Shown: positions 45,233 to 53,715 of the stretch, piece by piece
Layout: every line of letters begins with the position of its first letter
Position numbering within the stretch: position 1 is the stretch's first letter
Source of the DNA: Luteolibacter yonseiensis
GTDB taxonomy: Bacteria > Verrucomicrobiota > Verrucomicrobiia > Verrucomicrobiales > Akkermansiaceae
Assembly (NCBI RefSeq): GCF_016595465.1
Contig: NZ_JAENIK010000013.1
Span: forward strand, 248,001 to 312,000
DNA: 64,000 nucleotides
Direction: 5' to 3'
Notes under the pieces: generated by a model
What the model saw: only the letters and a program-made list of their open reading frames with translations
Database searches by the model: none
What the model was told of the DNA's origin: nothing
Translations under genes and position numbers: made by a program

Positions 45233-45430
45233 ATGACTACGGTCAGATACTTCAGAGACGGAAACTGTTACTGGAAATTCGAATCGGGCCACCATCCCCA
45301 GCAGAAAACCGGCTTCTACTCCAGATGGGAGGACTCCTACTTTCACGACATTGAGGAATTCCTCAGCGATCCTTACCCGGTAGGTGAGATATGTGAGGAA
45401 GAAGCGGAGTCAAAACGTCCGGTAAAATAG
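45233..45430 (+). CDS. Small protein of unknown function (65 residues)
   Basis: A 65-residue acidic protein starting MTTVRYFRDGNCYWKFESG, with aromatic residues through the middle (FYSRWEDSYFHDIEEFL) and a Glu-rich end (EICEEEAESKRPVK). The composition is protein-like and the frame ends cleanly, but I do not recognise a family and no strong ribosome binding site is visible. It stands alone between two gene-poor stretches. Confidence 0.45.
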   Translation: MTTVRYFRDGNCYWKFESGHHPQQKTGFYSRWEDSYFHDIEEFLSDPYPVGEICEEEAESKRPVK

Positions 45431-45853
45431 ATCACAAACAGTGTCTCTGTGACCGGAAAAACCGCCGCAGATGAAACACCTAGGTAATTCCACCGAGGCA
45501 GATTGCAGGCACAAGCATGCGATCTGCATCATGTGCTGGGCCCACTCGCCGGAAGAACGGTGGACACCCGGGCGATCGCACAGGTGATGAACATGTTGAA
45601 GCTTCCTAACTGGTTGCACAGGATCTTGTTGACCGTCTCCAGCATGCCCGAGCCCCCGGTCGTTGACCCGTCATGTTCCCATGACGAAGACCCTGCCGCC
45701 CTCGCGGGCTTTTTTAAGAAAAAGACCTACGTAGCTGTCAAGCAAACGGAGCAAAAATTATCTCTTCTCGGTTGGCTATTAGCGCATTGCATAATGCAAT
45801 ACACACTTCTTTTTCTGGACATCACTTGATGATCTCAACAGGGTTCCGGCTTC
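45431..45853. other. Gene-poor stretch with a weak terminator-like sequence
   Basis: 423 bp without a convincing gene. At 45,698-45,715 a short GCCC / GGGC stem with a TCGC loop is followed by six T, a weak plus-strand terminator-like element. Confidence 0.35.
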
Positions 45854-46174
45854 ATGTTCTCCCCCGGCATTTCCCACTTCCTGTGTGTACCCGAATATCT
45901 GAGCCCCGAAAATTATCAGGCTTTTCTGGAACTAATGACCGCCGAGGACCGCCTGGTTGCGAAGCCTTTCCACGAACTCAATTCGATCATCGCCAACTAC
46001 CGTGGACGGAAGGGGCTGGAAAATGTCTCGCTGATCCTCGTGCCCGTCGAAGCATCGCTCTGGAAAGATTGGTGCGCCAGCCGGGATTTCGAACTGACCC
46101 CGGTATCGGTAGCCTATTATGCGACCTGGCTTTACTTGTGTGGGATCGGACATCTTGATGATTCCCTATGCTGA
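45854..46174 (+). CDS. Protein of unknown function (106 residues)
   Basis: A 106-residue frame beginning MFSPGISHFLCVPEYLSPEN. It looks soluble, with a helix-like first half (NYQAFLELMTAEDRLVAKPF) and VSLILVPVEASLWKDW in the middle. No family, signal peptide or motif was recognised. A second unknown gene follows about 50 bp later on the same strand, so the two may be linked. Support comes only from length and composition. Confidence 0.4.
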   Translation: MFSPGISHFLCVPEYLSPENYQAFLELMTAEDRLVAKPFHELNSIIANYRGRKGLENVSLILVPVEASLWKDWCASRDFELTPVSVAYYATWLYLCGIGHLDDSLC

Positions 46175-46227
46175 AATCTATGCCACTCGCCGGTTTTTCC
46201 CCCATATGCTAGCCGTAGGCGCAACGC

Positions 46228-46575
46228 ATGGAAATTTGTTCCATTCACCGATACCCTTCGCGCCGGTTGGTGATTCTCGAAGGAACGGCGGATCTCTCCC
46301 ATGGCATGCGGTTTCTCACCGTCCAAGAAGGTGCCCAATATGCTCGGGCGCATATTCAGCTGTCTGGCTGGGTTGAGGCGTCTGTGTGGCTTCACGTCCA
46401 CTTGAGCTTACCTAGGCTTAAAAAGGCCAAACCGGAAGCCTACTCCATCCTCAGAGGCCATGGGACGCCGCTGAGTGTTATGTCCGCCTTGAGATCCGAT
46501 GGGGAAAAGTGGGTGAAGGACGGCAAGAGCTATCCGCTTACCAAACCCATTGGTTATCCCGTCATCGGATCATAA
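46228..46575 (+). CDS. Protein of unknown function (115 residues)
   Basis: A 115-residue frame starting MEICSIHRYPSRRLVILEGT. The C-terminal half has a regular alternation of charged and hydrophobic residues (LSLPRLKKAKPEAYSILRGH). No recognised family. It follows another unknown gene on the same strand, and no ribosome binding site stands out. It may be a real accessory gene or a fragment. Confidence 0.35.
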   Translation: MEICSIHRYPSRRLVILEGTADLSHGMRFLTVQEGAQYARAHIQLSGWVEASVWLHVHLSLPRLKKAKPEAYSILRGHGTPLSVMSALRSDGEKWVKDGKSYPLTKPIGYPVIGS

Positions 46576-47051
46576 CGGGATTCTTGCCGCCCTCCGCCGC
46601 GAAAAGAGCGCATCCTCCATTCGTTGTCAATCAAGCGGAGCAGTCCGAATAGCGCGGAACACCCGAACGATATTGACGAGCAGGACTATGCATGGCATTT
46701 CCTAGCAGATTTCACAAGTTTTCTGACTCCCGCAAATGCTTCTTCTCTCCCCATTTGGAATCTTGTCCCTGCACATTCTTGGAATCGCCACTACGGTGGA
46801 CATCCGGTTCACCATTCGACTGCAATTTACAATGCCTCAGATCTCAGTGGAGAGGTGGGAGGAGGCCCCTCATCGAGGGATCATACAAATAGCCTCGCCA
46901 GATTCTCCAGCAAAGAAGGTCATACTGAAATCAGCAAAAGGCATATCGATATCTACCAATCTATGGGCGACGTCAGCCGAAGCGTTGCGTCGACGAAATC
47001 TGAATCCGCGGTGCCGCGCGTCGCATCTTGACGTCCCCGATCGTGCTGAAC
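46576..47051. other. Gene-poor stretch
   Basis: 476 bp. Plus-strand frames here have irregular composition and no homology. I see nothing that can be supported. Confidence 0.35.
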
Positions 47052-47858
47052 TCAGATGGTTGGAACAGTACCTCCGTCGATGACATACTCCGTTCCTTGG
47101 ATGGAGGCTGCCCTGTCCGAAGCAAGGAAAGCCACAAGTTCGGCGACTTCCCAGGGCCAGGCTGGCCGACCCAAGGGAATTCCACCAAGCGCTGCCATCA
47201 CATTTTGCTGTGCCTGCTGGGTTGTGATCCCAGCGCTCTCCGCAAGACGCTGGAGGAAAACCGCGGTATTTTCGGTATTGATCCAACCAGGGGACACGGC
47301 GGTAACGCGGACGCCTTTCGGTCCCACTTCCTTGGATAGCGCCTTGCTGTAGGTTGTAAGGGCCGCTTTCGCCGCCGCATACGCGGTTGTGGATTCATGA
47401 AGCGGCAGCAGCCTCTGGATCGATGAAATGTGAATCACCACCCCGGATCGCCGCTGCAGCATGGCGGGGACGAACGCACGGTCGAGGCGGACGGCGGCCA
47501 GGAGATTCAGGTTCAGTTCCTTCATCCACATGTCATCGGTCAGGGCTGCGAAGCCTCCGCCGGGCGAGTCGGAACCCCCCAGATTTTGCACCAGGATGCT
47601 GGGTACGCCGAATGTCCCGGTGATTTGAGCGGCCACCTTGGCAGCGCCCTCGGCGGTGGCCAGATTACCCGTGATCACCGAGGCGGGGAAGTCCGGATCC
47701 TCCGGCGCCTGCCGCGCTGTCGTGATGACGGTCGCCCCCCCGGCAGCGAAGCGGCGGACCATGGCTTCACCCGCACCTTTCGTGCCGCCGGTGACAAACA
47801 CAAGCCGCCCTGCGAATTCCTCGGAAGCGATCGGGAAGTCAGGTTGTTCGATCTTCAT
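47052..47858 (-). CDS. Short-chain dehydrogenase/reductase
   Basis: A 268-residue SDR oxidoreductase. The cofactor loop is VFVTGGTKGAGEAMVRRF with Gly residues spaced T-G-x3-G-x-G; the NAG-like motif is replaced by LVQNLGGSDSPGG; the catalytic Ser is in VIHISSIQRLLPLHESTT and the Tyr-x3-Lys in AYAAAKAALTTYSKAL. The end (FLASDRAASIQGTEYVIDGG) is classical. The start overlaps the stop of the upstream SnoaL-like gene by four bases, so the two are co-translated. A divergent LysR-type gene with an operator lies upstream and probably controls them. Substrate unknown. Confidence 0.93.
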   Translation of the reverse strand: MKIEQPDFPIASEEFAGRLVFVTGGTKGAGEAMVRRFAAGGATVITTARQAPEDPDFPASVITGNLATAEGAAKVAAQITGTFGVPSILVQNLGGSDSPGGGFAALTDDMWMKELNLNLLAAVRLDRAFVPAMLQRRSGVVIHISSIQRLLPLHESTTAYAAAKAALTTYSKALSKEVGPKGVRVTAVSPGWINTENTAVFLQRLAESAGITTQQAQQNVMAALGGIPLGRPAWPWEVAELVAFLASDRAASIQGTEYVIDGGTVPTI

Positions 47859-48190
47859 GATACTGTTAATTGTGAAATTTTTCCGTCTTGCAGTTGAAAC
47901 TCGAAGTCCAGTTCAACGGGGCTTTCAGGGAAGTTCCCCACTACTGTGCCGACGATCCCTGCGGTCGTTCCATCCACTTTCGCGCTGGTCACGGTGATAT
48001 GCGGCCGCACTTCGTTCGATTCTGTCATCAGACGTTCGATAGCGGCGGTGCCGATGAATTCACGGCCGTTGTCGCGGAAAGTCGCGTCTGAAGTGAAACA
48101 AGCGGCGGCGGCCACGGCATCGAACCGGTTGGCGGCTCCAAGGAAGCTCGCCACCACCGCGGGCAGGGAGATTGTGTTATTTGTATCCAT
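47855..48190 (-). CDS. SnoaL-like domain protein
   Basis: A 111-residue protein of the SnoaL/NTF2-like fold: an N-terminal helix pair (LPAVVASFLGAANRFDAVAA), then CFTSDATFRDNGREFIGTAA and a run of beta strands ending VELDFEFQLQDGKISQLTVS. Such single-domain proteins act as isomerases, cyclases or small-molecule binders. It is the first gene of a two-gene operon with a short-chain dehydrogenase (ATGA overlap) and is divergent from a LysR-type regulator, a very common arrangement in which the regulator senses a substrate of the pair. Confidence 0.85.
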   Translation of the reverse strand: MDTNNTISLPAVVASFLGAANRFDAVAAAACFTSDATFRDNGREFIGTAAIERLMTESNEVRPHITVTSAKVDGTTAGIVGTVVGNFPESPVELDFEFQLQDGKISQLTVS

Positions 48191-48259
48191 AGGTTTGGGA
48201 AGTTGCCGGAACGTTATGTATCAGCGGGAAAATTGGCCAATGCCGTGTTTTTGGGCTCG

Positions 48260-48278
48260 CTCATACTAAAAGTATGAG
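48260..48278. promoter_or_regulatory. Palindromic operator between LysR gene and SnoaL/SDR operon
   Basis: CTCATAC and GTATGAG form a perfect 7-bp dyad with a five-base TAAAA spacer in the 101-bp divergent gap, close to the T-N11-A pattern of LysR-type binding sites. It covers an in-frame ATG at 48,274, which argues for translation starting at the ATG at 48,292. Confidence 0.65.
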
Positions 48279-48291
48279 TCAAACTACGGGC

Positions 48292-49190
48292 ATGGAACTC
48301 CGTCACCTCCGTTACTTTGTGGCAGTGGCGGCGCATGGCTCATTCAATCGGGCTTCTCAAATCTGCACCTCACCCAGCCCGCCCTCAGCCGCCAGGTAAG
48401 GGATCTGGAGGATGAACTGGGCGTGGCGCTTTTCGAGCGGGGGAAGAACTCCGTGAAGCTGACGGATGCCGGCGAGCGTTTTTACGAGGAGGCGCAGGAT
48501 CTGCTGGCGCGGGCGGCGGCCGCGGTGGAGAAGGTCCGGACGGAGCATCGTGAAGAGGTGCTGCGTGTGGGATATGCGCCTTCGGCCACCGCTGGGATTC
48601 TTCCGCGTGCGCTGGAGCGATTCCACGCTGCGATGCCCCGGGTGAAGGTGGAGTTGGCTGACGTCTCTCCTCCGGAAATGATTCGGATGGCGCAGAGTGG
48701 GCAGTTGGATGTCGTCATCGCGCTCGAGCCCTCGGTGCTGGCCTCCCCCGGCTTCAAATGGTCCGAATTCCGCCAAATATCGCTGATCCTGATCATGCGG
48801 GCCGATCATCCGCTGGCGCGCAGGAAACGGATTTCTCCGAAGCTCCTTTGCGGTCTCCCGCTCGTAGGTTTGGGCCGGAAAAATTTCCCGGACTATGTAC
48901 TTTCGATACGGCGGAGTTTGAAACCTCTGGGGTGCGTTCCTCATTTTGTCGCCCTGGAGGAAGACGGGGTGCCGACACTGTTCGCCAGTGTGGAGGCCTA
49001 CAATGCGGCAGCCATCCTTGCCGACACGGTTTGCGAGTTTCTCCCACGTTCACTTGTGGGGAGACCTTTCCATCCCAAGTTTGATCCAGTGGTGGCGAAA
49101 GTGGGCATATGTGAGGCGCGACACAGCGCCCACGCCGAACTGTTCGTCACCATCCTCAAACAGTATGCAGGTAAGGCTTCAGCCTACTGA
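48292..49190 (+). pseudogene. LysR-type regulator with a single-base frameshift in its DNA-binding domain
   Basis: The ATG at 48,292 reads MELRHLRYFVAVAAHGSFNR, the canonical LysR start, but the frame ends in a stop soon after. The next frame supplies the rest of the recognition helix, NLHLTQPALSRQVRDLEDEL, and the whole co-inducer domain through 49,190 (LRVGYAPSATAGILPRALER, PVVAKVGICEARHS). One base is missing near 48,355-48,362. The gene faces the SnoaL/SDR operon with an operator between them. If the break is real, the regulator lacks a functional DNA-binding domain. Confidence 0.8.
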
Positions 49191-49808
49191 AATCACAACA
49201 AAATCGCTCTGGGGAGTCTTATTGGAAACGTTCTCAAGAACATAGCTAGTCTCCGGACCCGTCGTGGGCGTCCTGGTGGACTCTCAGGCGGTTCGCTTCC
49301 AAGTAGCACAGGACCACAACGAGTCGGCGGGACAAGCTTCTGATTTCGCCGAACCAGACACCCTTCACGATTCACCACCGTCAGCGGGAGCCAGCGGTTT
49401 GCCATGGACAGAACACCGGCGGCAACGCCCGCCGCAGACATCATGGCAGAAGTGCGGCGATATGAGTGGGCCGGTCGCGCCAGCCAACCTAAATGCCCGT
49501 TATAGCCTGCAGGAAGATATTGAGATCGAGCTGACGCGGATAGCCGGTTTGTCGTGGTTAATGGAACACGGTCGACTTTTTTCCTGCGCGGATCCGGGTC
49601 GAGGCCAGCATCCCGGAATCCGTTTGGCAGGAATAGCAGTTTATGTCTCCGGCGTGACAATCGCTAGCTCTTTGAGCTGTGATCGGAGGGCTAAGACTCA
49701 ACAACATCCACCTTGCTTGTTGGGCCAGTTTGAGGCCGGGTCCGCAGTGACCGCAACCGTGACCGCACACAAGATTCAGACGCCAGAATATTCTTCCGTT
49801 AACGCCAT
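49191..49808. other. Gene-poor stretch before the LuxR-type gene
   Basis: 618 bp. A plus-strand frame spans most of it but has irregular composition, no family resemblance and no ribosome binding site, and I do not call it a gene. No terminator or repeat was seen. Confidence 0.35.
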
Positions 49809-50477
49809 ATGAATGGAAACAAAAATGCCGCAGCGCAACAGCATCTGGTCATAGTTCACAGTGGCAGCGCCTACGACTCGCAGACTCTGGCACCTCTCGT
49901 GGAACCTGCGGGATTCAAGATAATAGGCCAACATCCGACGCTCGGATCGGCAATAACGAATCTGTGTTGTCCGAATGTCGATATCCTTATCCTTTACGTA
50001 TTGAGTCCGGCTTCAGTTTCTGGAGGATTCCTGAACAAGGTGGCGAAATATCGAGCAGACCTGAAGACGCTCGTCATACTGGACGAAAGCCTGCCATGGA
50101 ATTGCCTTGAAATGCTCGGCTTTGAAGCCGCCGGATATCTTTTGGAGCGGGACATCCCGACAAGACTTGCCTCGGCCCTGTGCGAGATTCTGCAAGGAGG
50201 TTTACCGATATCCAGCTACATACTCAGAGGTATCCCACGCGGGAAATTGTTCCGGCCTCAAGATGTAGTGGAAAATCTTAGCAAACTCGCCCCCCGTGAA
50301 CTGGAATGCTTGGAACTCCTGTCGCAAGGACTGCTTTACAAGGAAATTGCCGAACGCCTCGATCTGAATTTCGACACGGTCCGAACCTACATCCGAAGAA
50401 TATTTGAAAAATTGAATGTCCAAACCAGAACCGAAGCTGCGGTCAAATTTCTTTCATGTGACGTGGGCAGAGGGTGA
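49809..50477 (+). CDS. LuxR-family regulator with an atypical receiver-like domain
   Basis: A 222-residue protein. The C-terminal 65 residues are a clear LuxR/NarL helix-turn-helix (LAPRELECLELLSQGLLYKE, IAERLDLNFDTVRTYIRRIF). The N-terminal about 125 residues have the length and strand/helix rhythm of a receiver but not its active site: the acidic pair after the first strand is absent (LVIVHSGSAYDS), and the phosphoacceptor position falls in VDILILYVLSP without Asp. The Lys position is also not evident. It is therefore likely to be controlled without phosphorylation (ligand or partner binding, or constitutive). No kinase gene is adjacent. Confidence 0.8.
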   Translation: MNGNKNAAAQQHLVIVHSGSAYDSQTLAPLVEPAGFKIIGQHPTLGSAITNLCCPNVDILILYVLSPASVSGGFLNKVAKYRADLKTLVILDESLPWNCLEMLGFEAAGYLLERDIPTRLASALCEILQGGLPISSYILRGIPRGKLFRPQDVVENLSKLAPRELECLELLSQGLLYKEIAERLDLNFDTVRTYIRRIFEKLNVQTRTEAAVKFLSCDVGRG

Positions 50478-50503
50478 GATGGACGAAGCCTCTAATCCTC
50501 CGT

Positions 50504-50848
50504 TCAGCTGTCCGGTTTGATAGCCAGACCCGAACTTCTTGAGAATAGTTCCACCAACTGATCGTGCAACTGTGCGTCGAGCCTGTCTTGCTGGGCGATT
50601 TCGCTGACAGCCGCCTCAATGAATGCACTGAGCGCCGCGATCTGTTGCGGGTTCACAGGACCGCTTTGTTGGATGCCGTCGATGAGGATATCACCATCAT
50701 CCAGAGAGAACGTAAGGGCCGGGTGGAGCACCTCGCTTTTGGCCATTTCGCGAACGGCGGCATTGAATTCATTCTCACCCACCGGGGGCTCAGGAGATAT
50801 GGCCAGCCGGTCGGGGCCACATTTGGAATTTACAATCTCGAATCTCAT
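50504..50848 (-). CDS. Protein of unknown function (114 residues)
   Basis: A 114-residue soluble protein starting MRFEIVNSKCGPDRLAISPE. The second half is a long amphipathic helical region (QQIAALSAFIEAAVSEIAQQ) ending in a Ser-rich stretch. It does not match a family known to me. It shares strand and spacing (59 bp) with another unknown gene upstream, so they may be co-transcribed with the heat-shock genes further upstream. Confidence 0.45.
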   Translation of the reverse strand: MRFEIVNSKCGPDRLAISPEPPVGENEFNAAVREMAKSEVLHPALTFSLDDGDILIDGIQQSGPVNPQQIAALSAFIEAAVSEIAQQDRLDAQLHDQLVELFSRSSGLAIKPDS

Positions 50849-50907
50849 GTCGGAAAAAAGTCGGTAATTCTCTGACCTTCACCTCAAACTGGCATACCCG
50901 CTGGATG

Positions 50908-51237
50908 CTAGTTCCCTCCGCTCGCGGGCAGATCAAGTGCTGCGACGAAATAGGATTCCTCTAGCACGAACTGGAGCGACAGACATCCGTCCGTCCGGCT
51001 TGCTCTCAGACCGCCATGGCAATACTCGCAGTTGGGAGCCCCCTCATCGTCCCATGCCTTTTCGAGCAGGGAGCGGGCGATCGTTTTCATCTCCGCCACG
51101 TCTGGAGGTCCTCCGTCGATTGACGGGCGGGTTTGAACGTTCCACCCGACCGCCTGCGCGGCACGCTCGACCTTTTCAAAATCAAACTGCTCCAATGTCG
51201 CGGCAACCGCCTTGTCGCGGATCTCATTCGTTTCCAT
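50908..51237 (-). CDS. Protein of unknown function with a C-x2-C motif
   Basis: A 109-residue protein starting METNEIRDKAVAATLEQFDF. The first 60 residues look helical; then NCEYCHGG forms a C-x2-C pair, followed by LSLQFVLEESYFVAALDLP. The two cysteines with a nearby His could bind zinc or a cluster, but only one pair is present. No family is recognised. It lies 83 bp downstream of the small Hsp20 gene on the same strand and may belong to its transcript. Confidence 0.5.
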   Translation of the reverse strand: METNEIRDKAVAATLEQFDFEKVERAAQAVGWNVQTRPSIDGGPPDVAEMKTIARSLLEKAWDDEGAPNCEYCHGGLRASRTDGCLSLQFVLEESYFVAALDLPASGGN

Positions 51238-51320
51238 AAAAAACCATTTTTCCGTTGGGATGATTGAGTTGGAGACCCCGGCAGGGATGGGAAACCCGCC
51301 GGGGTCCGTATCAGTGGGGC

Positions 51321-51785
51321 TCAGTTTACCTTTACCTCGATCTGCTTCGGTTTTGCCGCCTCGCTCTTGGCCACCTTGATCCGCAGCAGCCCGTCCCGGA
51401 ACTGGGCATCCACTTGTGCGGCATCCGCGTCATCCGGGAGAGCGAAGCTTCTTGAGAAGCATCCATATGACCGCTCTATGCGATGGTATTTTTTATCTCC
51501 TTGTTCCTTCTCGATCCTCCGCTCGCCGGTGATCGTGATCACCTTGTTCTCAAGAGTGATCTTCACATCGTCTTTATTGACCTCCGGCAGCTCCGCGGTG
51601 ATGTGGTAGCCCTCCGGATCTTCGGTGATGTCGACTAGGGGCAGCCACTGGCTCATCGCTTGGGACGCTTGCTGGCCGCTTCCAGTTCCCCGCTGTAAGG
51701 ACGCGGGTTGGAAAGCACCCAGAATGCGCTTCTGGAAGTCCTCAAGTTCCCGCAAGGGGTTCCAACTACTGATTGCTTGATTCAT
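51321..51785 (-). CDS. Hsp20/alpha-crystallin family small heat-shock protein
   Basis: A 154-residue cytoplasmic small heat-shock protein that holds unfolding proteins for later refolding. The N-terminal arm contains WNPLRELEDFQKRILGAFQP, the alpha-crystallin domain runs from about 47 to 142 (VDITEDPEGYHITAELPEVN, KDDVKITLENKVITITGERR, SFALPDDADAAQVDAQFRDG, LLRIKVAK), and the C-terminal tail has the I-x-V anchoring motif (IEVKVN). The next gene upstream encodes an exported relative with two such domains, and both probably respond to the same stress. Confidence 0.95.
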   Translation of the reverse strand: MNQAISSWNPLRELEDFQKRILGAFQPASLQRGTGSGQQASQAMSQWLPLVDITEDPEGYHITAELPEVNKDDVKITLENKVITITGERRIEKEQGDKKYHRIERSYGCFSRSFALPDDADAAQVDAQFRDGLLRIKVAKSEAAKPKQIEVKVN

Positions 51786-51906
51786 TTTGATATAAGGGGG
51801 GCGGATGTGATTGGGTTGTGCCCAGCCGGTCCGACATCCGCCCGGGTTAGCGGACCGTATGGAAAACCGGGATTACCCCGGAAATGGGATCGAGCTGATC
51901 CGCACC

Positions 51907-52851
51907 TCACTTCTTCGGCAGGGTGACCTCCACGAGGCCGTCCTTGGTCTCCACCTTCATTTCATCCACTTTCACCGGCCCCGGCAGGGTGAGGGTCTGA
52001 AGATAGTGCGCCTTGGTGCGGTTGGTGCCGCCACGCCCGGACGACTCCGATTCAGCCTTGGCTTCGATTTTGAGAGTCGTTTCTTCGACGGAAGCATTCA
52101 CGGTGCTGACGTCCCGTTTTGGCAGATAGGCCCTGACGACATAGCGGTCTCCTTCATCTTTCAGATCGATCGAAGAACCGAAACGGGCTTCGTCAAAGTA
52201 ATTCTTATATTGGGGAACGGAGCGGAATTCCGCGAAGGCATCGGCGAAGATCCGGTCCATTTCACGGTTCATGCTTTCCATGCGCCGGAGGATGTCCCGG
52301 TCCCACTCATCCAGCACCCCGGGCGTCGCGCCTCCCACGGTTGACGACGGATCGGTCGTCCCGGCGGAGGGACCTTTGGGCACGGTGATCACCATCAGAC
52401 CGTCACTCTCCTTCAGCTCGGTTTTCGCTTTAGCTCCGGCAGCCACGCCGTCGAGGGTGATGCTCTGCGAGTAGCGGCCAAGCTTGCCTTCCGCCGGAGC
52501 GAGAATCTGGAGGGAGGTTCCTTCAAGCGAGACCTTCACATTCTCCAGCTTGCGACCGGGCAGGCTGAGCCGGATGATGTGGCTGTTTTCCTGCTCGCGC
52601 AGGTCGACCGAAGCCGTGGAAATGGAAGGCTTGCCGCGATCATCGCCGCGAAGGTCCTTCCAAAGGTCGCGGAACGATTCGGACATCTTGTCCTGCCATT
52701 CCTGTGCCTTTTCAACGAAGCCGCCGCCATCGCCCGGTTTGGTTTCCGCAGCCGTTGACGCGCTGAGTCCGGCGGTGATGATACCCGCGCCCAAAGCAAT
52801 GCCTGTCAGCAGCACTCCGGCGCGCCGTGAGTTGGTTGATATGGTTTTCAT
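51907..52851 (-). CDS. Exported protein with two alpha-crystallin (Hsp20) domains
   Basis: A 314-residue protein. The ATG at 52,851 starts MKTISTNSRRAGVLLTGIAL, a basic region followed by a long hydrophobic helix and an Ala/Ser-rich end (ITAGLSASTAAETK), that is, a signal peptide or anchor. Two Hsp20-type domains follow: about 79-155 (VDLREQENSHIIRLSLPGRK, VKVSLEGTSLQILAP, DGLMVITVPKG) and about 224-314 (IDLKDEGDRYVVRAYLPKRD, VNASVEETTLKIEAK, DGLVEVTLPKK). Between them lies a charged helix (RMESMNREMDRIFADAFAEF) like the N-terminal arms of small heat-shock proteins. A tandem, exported small heat-shock protein is unusual; it would protect periplasmic or surface proteins without ATP. Confidence 0.85.
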   Translation of the reverse strand: MKTISTNSRRAGVLLTGIALGAGIITAGLSASTAAETKPGDGGGFVEKAQEWQDKMSESFRDLWKDLRGDDRGKPSISTASVDLREQENSHIIRLSLPGRKLENVKVSLEGTSLQILAPAEGKLGRYSQSITLDGVAAGAKAKTELKESDGLMVITVPKGPSAGTTDPSSTVGGATPGVLDEWDRDILRRMESMNREMDRIFADAFAEFRSVPQYKNYFDEARFGSSIDLKDEGDRYVVRAYLPKRDVSTVNASVEETTLKIEAKAESESSGRGGTNRTKAHYLQTLTLPGPVKVDEMKVETKDGLVEVTLPKK

Positions 52852-53254
52852 TGTTTCAGTAGGTTGAGATGGGTTCGTAAGTTCCATCTATTGCCAAACC
52901 GACATCGGAAAATAATTTTGTCTGAAATTTTCTCCTGATTTTCCGATCCACTCATTTTGTGACCGCGGGAGCTATCCCCAGAACCAGCTGTTAGAGCCTG
53001 ACGGGGACGGCTCATCAACGATTTTTTTCAGACGCGACGCTCAAGTTCGAGTTCGTCAGGGCTCAGTGCTCGGGACTCGTTCCTTTGTTCATTAGTACAC
53101 TATTTGAGAGAGCCATCAAGAATCGGCTGTCCCTTCCGATATGCCCACGCCACCACATGGGTGCCTCGCAGTCAGCGCAGCGACTTTTGAAATTGCAAGA
53201 CGACAGGAAAAATGGGAAGAGAATCGGAATTTCCTGCGTCAATTTGTAGACCCC
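52852..53254. other. Divergent region between heat-shock and DNA-binding-repeat genes
   Basis: 403 bp containing the promoter of the heat-shock genes. Frames extending upstream of 53,255 are open but not similar to the paralogue of the next gene. No classical heat-shock promoter or inverted repeat operator was identified by eye. Confidence 0.4.
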
Positions 53255-53710
53255 ATGGATCTCGTTGGACTGAAAACCTGGTATTTGACTTCCCCCGAAG
53301 GAGCCCAACACACAGCCCACAATCTTTGCCATTTCGTCCGCAAGAATCCGCGTCTGTTTGCCGCCGAGGACGTGGTATGGAAGCGGCGCAAAGCCGAAAA
53401 AGGGCTTGGAAGCGCCAACTGCAAAGCGACAGCAGGACTTTCCAACGTGCGCCAAGGACGGACAAGATCGTGGAAGGGGTGGAGTCTGACAGATGGCAAG
53501 CCGCCCCTCAGACGGATCGACTGGGCGGCAGTTGATTGGAGCAAATCGACATCACAGATTTCCAATCGACTTGGGATCGCTGGTGTGGCCGTCTACAGGC
53601 GGAGGCTTGGGGCTTCGCGGCGATCCATTCAGCTGTCCAACAAACCGCCGGTCCCGAAATCCACGATCGCAAGTTCTCCCCTAAAAGAAAACCAACCCTC
53701 TAAAATCTAA
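53255..53710 (+). CDS. DNA-binding-repeat protein of an uncharacterised family, copy 1
   Basis: A 151-residue basic protein. The ATG at 53,255 was chosen because similarity to a second copy (54,973-55,473) begins just after it. Residues 5-50 read WYLTSPEGAQHTAHNLCHFV, RKNPRLFAAEDVVWKRRKAE, followed by ATAGLSNVRQGRTRSWKGW. This resembles the small DNA-binding modules attached to homing endonucleases (NL-x2-F-x-R-E..., sGLsnV..G..k.hkGW). A helix-turn-helix-like repeat follows (IDWAAVDWSKSTSQISNRLG). No nuclease motif is visible. The C-terminus diverges from the other copy. Probably a site-specific DNA-binding protein; its role is unknown. Confidence 0.65.
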   Translation: MDLVGLKTWYLTSPEGAQHTAHNLCHFVRKNPRLFAAEDVVWKRRKAEKGLGSANCKATAGLSNVRQGRTRSWKGWSLTDGKPPLRRIDWAAVDWSKSTSQISNRLGIAGVAVYRRRLGASRRSIQLSNKPPVPKSTIASSPLKENQPSKI

Positions 53711-53715
53711 CTGAT

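Noticed and set aside
45503..45829. 108-residue plus-strand frame
   Set aside because: No homology, no plausible start signal, and it runs through a terminator-like sequence.
49264..49812. 182-residue plus-strand frame before the LuxR-type gene
   Set aside because: No ribosome binding site, irregular composition, no family resemblance; it overlaps the start of the LuxR-type gene.
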